A stretch of 64,000 nucleotides of DNA. Source: Halorubrum sp. BV1 (GTDB taxonomy: Archaea > Halobacteriota > Halobacteria > Halobacteriales > Haloferacaceae). The DNA is taken from NCBI RefSeq assembly GCF_000746205.1, contig NZ_JQKV01000001.1, positions 422,814 to 486,813 on the forward strand, written 5' to 3'. Numbering within the stretch: the first letter of the stretch is position 1; each line of letters begins with the position of its first letter. The notes beneath the pieces are model-generated. The model did no database searches and was not told the DNA's origin. It saw only the letters and a program-made list of their open reading frames with translations. Shown in pieces: positions 59,925-64,000 of this stretch. The position numbers and the translations under genes are program-made.

Positions 59925-60347
59925 CTAGAACGGTGCCTCGGGGCCCTCGTCGCCGTCGCCGGGGTCGGGGGTGGCCCCGGACTCGTCGTCGGGTCGCTCG
60001 CCGGAATCGCCATCGTCCGACGTGGCGACCACGTCGACGCCCTCGCGTCCCCAAGCTTCGAGCCCGCCGCGAAGGCTCTCGACGCGCGCGTCCTGCGCGT
60101 CGGCGTAGCTCCCGATCAGCTGTGCGGCCTGCTGGCTCGCGATCCCGTGGGGACAGACGGTGACGACGCGAGACGCGCCCGAGAGTTCCGTGATCCGAGT
60201 CGACAACTCCGGGAAGGGAATACACTCGCTCCCCGGAATGTGTCCGCGGTCGAACGCGCGTCGGTCGCGGATGTCGACGATCCGCATCTCGCGCCGCTCG
60301 TCGTCGGACAGCGCCGCGAGGTCGGCGGGGTCGATCTCGTCGACCAT
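59925..60347 (-). CDS. Rhodanese-like domain protein
   Basis: 140 residues. A single rhodanese domain (residues 1-95): IVDIRDRRAFDRGHIPGSEC, the active Cys in VTVCPHGIASQQAA and RGGLEAWGREGVDV. Then 40 acidic residues with Gly/Pro. Sulfurtransferase activity is expected; the loop CPHGIAS differs from thiosulfate rhodaneses (CRxGxR). Its ATG overlaps the cupin stop (ATGA). Last gene of the hydrolase-cupin-rhodanese operon. Confidence 0.88.
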   Translation of the reverse strand: MVDEIDPADLAALSDDERREMRIVDIRDRRAFDRGHIPGSECIPFPELSTRITELSGASRVVTVCPHGIASQQAAQLIGSYADAQDARVESLRGGLEAWGREGVDVVATSDDGDSGERPDDESGATPDPGDGDEGPEAPF

Positions 60348-60673
60348 CAGGGGAGCGGACAGAGGCTCGCCGTGACCACGGCGCGCTCGTCGGTGTCGTT
60401 TCTGAGCCCGTGGACGACGCCGCGCTCGTTCGGCACCACCGCAGGGGCCGCGAGCGGCTCGGACGCGTCGCCGCGGATCACGGTCGGCTCCCCGTCGATC
60501 ACATGGAAGACGTTCGTCGCGTCGCCGTGCTCGTGCGGGTCGATCGCGGCCCCGGGGCCGAGGACGAACGCCTTCACGAGCACGTCGTCGGTGACGACCA
60601 GTTCGGCCGTCTCGACCGCGCCCCGATCCGGTTGCAGGTCGTCGACCGCGTCCGCGTATCGGTCCATCGTCAT
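60347..60673 (-). CDS. Cupin domain protein
   Basis: 108 residues, small beta-barrel cupin: motif 1 has HEHGDATNVFHVIDGEPTV (two His and a Glu-equivalent) and motif 2 HGLRNDTDERAV. It could bind a metal and act as a small dioxygenase or sensor. Overlaps the rhodanese gene by ATGA, and is 30 bases downstream of the hydrolase gene. Substrate unknown. Confidence 0.85.
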   Translation of the reverse strand: MTMDRYADAVDDLQPDRGAVETAELVVTDDVLVKAFVLGPGAAIDPHEHGDATNVFHVIDGEPTVIRGDASEPLAAPAVVPNERGVVHGLRNDTDERAVVTASLCPLP

Positions 60674-60703
60674 GACCGCCCGTCCGCGGCGGTGACACCT
60701 AAA

Positions 60704-61720
60704 TCATTCGCGCGCGGCGGGCGGCAGCGGGTCGGCGTGGTCGGCGATCGCCTCGGCGACGCGGTGCGGCTCCTCGTGGACGACCCAGTGAGTGGCCGTC
60801 TCCAGCGTGAGGAGCCGCCCGTCGGTGCAGTGCTCGACGCTCCGTCCGGCCATCCGTCTGGTGAGGAACCGATCTCTCGCGCCCCAGATAACGAGCGTCG
60901 GGACCTCCACCGTGGTCCGTTCGGGCGAGGGGCGCTCGCGGACGATCGCACGGTACCAGTTCACCATCGCCTCGAACGCGCCGTCGCGGTTCCACGCCCG
61001 GCGGTACCGCCTAAGATCCTCGTCGTCGAACGTTCCGGGCAGACTCGACTCGCGGAGACCGCGCACCGCGAGCCGCCAGTTCCCGGCGCGGGCGACGGCC
61101 TCTGGCACCCTCGGAAGCTGGAACGCGAGGACGTACCAGCTCTTGAGCCGCTGGTCCCACGAGCCGCGAAGCTCCCGCTCGAACACGGTCGGGTGCGGAA
61201 CGTTGACGGCAACGAACTCCGAGACGCGTTCCGCGTGGTGGAGCGCGAGCCACCAGCCGACCGCCGCGCCCCAGTCGTGGCCGGCGACCGCCGCCGTCTC
61301 CCGCCCGTAGGCGTCGATCAGCCCGACCACGTCCCGCGCGAGTTCGCCGATCCGGTAGTCGCGCACGGCCGGCGGCTTCTCGGAGCAGTTGTATCCGCGC
61401 TGGTCCGGGACGACGACCCGGTAGCCCGCGTTCGCGAGCGGCGCGATCGCCTCGTGCCAGCCGTACCAGAACTCGGGGAACCCGTGGAGTAAGATTAGGA
61501 GCTTCCCGTCTTCGGGACCGGCCTCGACAACGTGGAGCCGGACCCCGTTCGTCTCCACAGCTCGCGACTCGCCGGGTACCGAATCGGGGATCTCGTCGCC
61601 CGGAACCGGCTCGGCGAGGATGTCGACATCCCGCACGGCAGATGCGTCGATTCCGTCGTTCGGGCCAGTTCCGTCGTTCGGGCCGGTCCCGTCACTCGGC
61701 TCGCCGCCGGCTTCGCGCAT
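60704..61720 (-). CDS. Alpha/beta hydrolase, epoxide hydrolase type
   Basis: 338 residues. After a 30-residue Gly/Asp-rich lead that contains a twice-repeated DGTGPN comes the fold: LILLHGFPEFWYGWHEAIAP, the nucleophile elbow VAGHDWGAAVGWWLA with Asp as nucleophile (VAGHDWG), and the C-terminal His in ATHWVVHEEPHRV. The Asp nucleophile and HGFPEFWYGW oxyanion region are characteristic of epoxide hydrolases and haloalkane dehalogenases. First gene of the operon with cupin and rhodanese; minus-strand TATA-like CCTATTTG near 61744-61751. Confidence 0.88.
   Translation of the reverse strand: MREAGGEPSDGTGPNDGTGPNDGIDASAVRDVDILAEPVPGDEIPDSVPGESRAVETNGVRLHVVEAGPEDGKLLILLHGFPEFWYGWHEAIAPLANAGYRVVVPDQRGYNCSEKPPAVRDYRIGELARDVVGLIDAYGRETAAVAGHDWGAAVGWWLALHHAERVSEFVAVNVPHPTVFERELRGSWDQRLKSWYVLAFQLPRVPEAVARAGNWRLAVRGLRESSLPGTFDDEDLRRYRRAWNRDGAFEAMVNWYRAIVRERPSPERTTVEVPTLVIWGARDRFLTRRMAGRSVEHCTDGRLLTLETATHWVVHEEPHRVAEAIADHADPLPPAARE
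61651..61686 (-). repeat. 18-base in-frame tandem repeat in the hydrolase N-terminus
   Basis: Two copies (61651-61668, 61669-61686) differing at one base encode a repeated GPNDGT motif in the disordered lead of the hydrolase. A third degenerate copy follows toward the start codon. Confidence 0.85.
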
Positions 61721-62026
61721 ACCGGATGGTCGGTCGCCAGCGGCAAATAGGTACGTTCGTGTGCGGGGGTCGGTGCAATCGAAATCCTCAAGCCGCTGGC
61801 AATCGCCCGTTCGGGTAGACTAGCGATTCTGACGCTCGGCCCGGACGCGGTGGAGATGTCGCCTGCGGCGGACGGGACAGATCGGACGACACCGGATCGA
61901 ACCGGGACAGCGCGGATCAGCTCGGCTCGACCGGCGAAGCGAAGTTCGGTCGGGCCGGGGGGGTCCGTCGCATCTGTCCGGGTCGGCCGACGTTTCGGCC
62001 GCGTCGGAACGCGCGGATCGCACACC
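61721..62026. other. 306-base divergent intergenic region
   Basis: Between the hydrolase and sulfatase-like genes. The left part holds the hydrolase TATA-like CAAATAGG (61744-61751). The reading frame of the sulfatase-like gene remains open back to 61850, but that stretch would encode an Arg/Ser-rich basic peptide, unlike haloarchaeal proteins, so it is treated as non-coding. I see no convincing TATA within 35 bases of 62027, so its promoter and start are unsure. Confidence 0.5.
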
Positions 62027-63571
62027 ATGGCATCGAACACGTCATCACCGGACGGGACAGCACCGGAGGAAACGAACGGCTCGGCGGGCGACCTCGACAG
62101 CGCCGGCGCGTCGTCGGAACCGGACGCCGACCGTCCCGACGTCTCGAACGTCCTGCTCGTCACGATCGACTCGCTCCGGGCAGACGCGATCGCGCCGTAC
62201 GACGATGACCGCCACTCGCCGGTGTTGCAGGGCCTCGCCGACGGCGGCACCGTGTTCGACAACGCCTTCGCGACCGGCAACTGGACGCCCTTTTCGTTCC
62301 CCTCCATCCTCGCTTCCGAACCCGTCTTCGCCCGCAACGGCGACATCGGCGTTCGGGGTGCCGAGACGCTCGCGTCCGTGCTCTCCGACGCCGGGTTCGC
62401 GACCGCGGGATTCAACGCCGCGAACGGCTTTCTCACCTCCCATTGGGGGTATCCGGAGGGGTTCGACGAGTTCGAGCCGTTCGTCACGAGCGTCGGATCG
62501 AGCCGGTACAGCCGGTACCTCGCGGCGCATCCGACCATCGAGGCGTGGATACAGCTCGCGACCTCGCCGATCCGCCGGCTCGGCTCGAAGTTCCGCGGCG
62601 AGAGCGACGACCGACCGTTCCTCGACGCCTCGCGGATGTTCGACGTGGAGGACGCCGCGACGGGGTTCATCGACGACACCGACGACCCGTTCTTCCTCTG
62701 GGTCCACTACATGGACACCCACACGCCGTACGTGCCCGCGCCGCGATACATTCGCGAGGTGTCCGACGGGATCGTCGGAACCCATCGCATGCTGCACGCG
62801 CACACCCGAACGAGCCTCGGTTGGGAGGTCGGCGAGCGGACCCTCCACGAGCTGCGGACGCTGTATCAGGCGACGGTCCGACAGGTCGACGCCAGCGTCG
62901 GACGGTTGCTCGACGCGCTCGATGCGGCCGGCATCGCCGACGAGACCGCGATCGTCGTCGCGGGCGACCACGGCGAGGAGTTCCAAGAACACGGCCACCT
63001 CGCCCACTACCCGAAGCTGTACGACGAGCTCATCTCCGTGCCGCTCATCGTGAACGCCCCCGGTACGGACGGCGGCCGCCGCGTCACCGAACACGTCGGG
63101 CTCGACGCCGTTCCCCCGACCGTGGCCGACCTCTTGGGCGTCGACGCGCCGGACGACTGGCGCGGCGAGTCGGCCGTGCCGGCGGTTCGTGGCGAGGGAT
63201 CCCTCGACGACGACCCCGTCGTCTCCGTGACGGTGCGGGGCGAGGAGGTGACGGAACAGCCGATCCCGCGGTCGATGGCCGACGGCGACCTGCTCGTGAG
63301 CGTCCGCGACGCCGAGTGGACGTACATCGAGAACGTCGACGAGAGGGACACCGAGCTGTACCACAGGCCGTCAGATCCGACACAGCAGGCGGACCTGTCC
63401 GCCGATCCGACCGAGGAGCAGCGGGCCGTCATCGAGCGCTTCGCGCCGATCGCCGCCGAACACGCCGCGGAACTCCGTGACCGAGAGGCGGAGGCCGCGG
63501 CGGCGAGAGACGACGGAGACGACGTCGACGCCGACCTCGAGGCCCGACTGGAGGCGCTCGGGTATCGGTGA
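62027..63571 (+). CDS. Sulfatase/alkaline phosphatase-fold hydrolase or transferase
   Basis: 514 residues from MASNTSSPDGTAPEETNGSA. The fold is marked by LLVTIDSLRADAIAPYDDD, HYMDTHTPYVPAPRYI and VVAGDHGEEFQEHGHLAHYP, which carry metal ligands. The C/S-x-P-x-R sulfatase motif is not visible; the corresponding segment is TGNWTPFSFPSILAS, so a Thr or Ser nucleophile is likely and phosphotransferase or phosphodiesterase activity is possible. No signal peptide, so cytoplasmic or membrane-associated. The stop overlaps the next gene, GtrA, and the pair may act in envelope glycans. Confidence 0.8.
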   Translation: MASNTSSPDGTAPEETNGSAGDLDSAGASSEPDADRPDVSNVLLVTIDSLRADAIAPYDDDRHSPVLQGLADGGTVFDNAFATGNWTPFSFPSILASEPVFARNGDIGVRGAETLASVLSDAGFATAGFNAANGFLTSHWGYPEGFDEFEPFVTSVGSSRYSRYLAAHPTIEAWIQLATSPIRRLGSKFRGESDDRPFLDASRMFDVEDAATGFIDDTDDPFFLWVHYMDTHTPYVPAPRYIREVSDGIVGTHRMLHAHTRTSLGWEVGERTLHELRTLYQATVRQVDASVGRLLDALDAAGIADETAIVVAGDHGEEFQEHGHLAHYPKLYDELISVPLIVNAPGTDGGRRVTEHVGLDAVPPTVADLLGVDAPDDWRGESAVPAVRGEGSLDDDPVVSVTVRGEEVTEQPIPRSMADGDLLVSVRDAEWTYIENVDERDTELYHRPSDPTQQADLSADPTEEQRAVIERFAPIAAEHAAELRDREAEAAAARDDGDDVDADLEARLEALGYR

Positions 63572-63993
63572 TGCTACGGGCGATCCTCCGCGACCTCGCG
63601 AGCGGACCGATCGCCGTTCAACTCCGTCGGTTCGTCATCGTCGGCGCGGTCACGGCCGGGATTCAGATGGCGCTCTTGTGGACGTTCGTCGACGCCGCGG
63701 GGGTGAACTACCTGATCGGCGCGACGGTCGCCATCGAGATCACGATCGTGTTGTCGTACGTGTTCAACAACGCGTGGACGTTTCAGGCGAGTCAGAACAC
63801 GGGAGTCTCCGAGTACCTCTTCGGGCTTTTCAAAACGAACCTCGTGCGCGGGACCGCGATCCCGATCCAGCTCGCCGTGCTCTTCGCGCTCGTCGAGTGG
63901 GCGGGAATCCTGTATCTCGTCGGAAACGCCGCCGCCATCCTCATAAGCGGCGTCTACCGGTTCGTGCTCGACGCCCTCTGGACGTGGGGGTGA
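63571..63993 (+). CDS. GtrA-family membrane protein
   Basis: 140 residues from MLRAILRDLASGPIAVQLRR; a GTG one codon earlier (63568) is also possible. Four hydrophobic helices and the conserved FVIVGAVTAGIQMALLWTFV and LSYVFNNAWTF motif place it in the GtrA/DPMS family, which includes flippases for undecaprenyl- or dolichyl-linked sugars. Overlaps the sulfatase-like stop by one base (TGATG). The window ends 7 bases after the stop, so a following glycan gene may lie outside. Confidence 0.88.
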   Translation: MLRAILRDLASGPIAVQLRRFVIVGAVTAGIQMALLWTFVDAAGVNYLIGATVAIEITIVLSYVFNNAWTFQASQNTGVSEYLFGLFKTNLVRGTAIPIQLAVLFALVEWAGILYLVGNAAAILISGVYRFVLDALWTWG

Positions 63994-64000
63994 CCCGTCT

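Noticed and set aside
61850..62026. A 59-residue extension of the sulfatase-like protein
   Set aside because: The peptide is Arg/Ser-rich and basic, unlike any true haloarchaeal coding segment here; the ATG at 62027 begins a normal acidic lead.

Overview
The window is chromosomal DNA of an extremely halophilic archaeon (class Halobacteria), most like Halorubrum. This rests on the high G+C content, the very acidic proteins (strings of Asp and Glu, few Lys), and the leaderless promoters, where a TATA element lies about 25-30 bases before the start codon. The gene set agrees: FttA/aCPSF1, proteasome alpha, archaeal RNase P proteins, GfcR, GpdABC, gamma-glutamylcysteine ligase and many small haloarchaeal families. 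Genus-level placement is an inference. I saw no tRNA or rRNA gene, CRISPR array, transposase, integrase or prophage gene. It reads as core chromosome, densely packed on both strands.

Layout. 1-4.7 kb: end of a leucine operon (leuD-leuB), a DUF555 protein, the termination nuclease FttA. 4.7-11.4 kb: a short-chain dehydrogenase, the operon rnp3-methyltransferase-rnp2-psmA (tRNA 5' processing plus proteasome), DUF357, MOSC and HAD proteins, and a diverged Orc1/Cdc6. 11.7-19.4 kb: glycerol catabolism, with glpK and a membrane protein facing gpdABC across a 409-base control region. 19.5-23.7 kb: a DICT-domain protein, a cytoplasmic-looking FG-GAP/ASPIC protein and an amine-oxidase-fold flavoprotein. 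23.7-33.1 kb: a solitary E1 alpha, dcd-thiR, metG, menA-menC. 33.1-44 kb: small conserved proteins (rnp4, Trm112, an exosome-type RNA-binding protein), a CoA-disulfide reductase-like enzyme, coaD, gshA, nth and several winged-helix regulators. 44-50 kb: gdh-gfcR (glucose oxidation and its activator), glutaredoxin, a TbsP-like regulator, glyA. 50-60 kb: ornithine cyclodeaminase facing arginase (Arg to Orn to Pro), type II NADH dehydrogenase, cdd and udp (nucleoside breakdown), a TRIC channel, a GNAT enzyme, a threonine-synthase homologue lacking the PLP lysine, and a Vms1-type peptidyl-tRNA hydrolase. 60-64 kb: a hydrolase-cupin-rhodanese operon, then a sulfatase-fold enzyme and a GtrA membrane protein.

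Themes. Central carbon use is heavily represented: glycerol to DHAP through GlpK/GpdABC, glucose through Gdh under GfcR, and a TbsP-like sugar regulator. RNA quality control is spread over the window (FttA, three RNase P proteins, the COG1325 protein, Vms1). The most unexpected observations are a threonine-synthase-like protein whose Schiff-base lysine is leucine, an Orc1/Cdc6 homologue with three altered ATPase motifs, and five short tandem duplications that each sit on or against the stop codon of a gene. I found no clear new multi-gene defence or secretion system.
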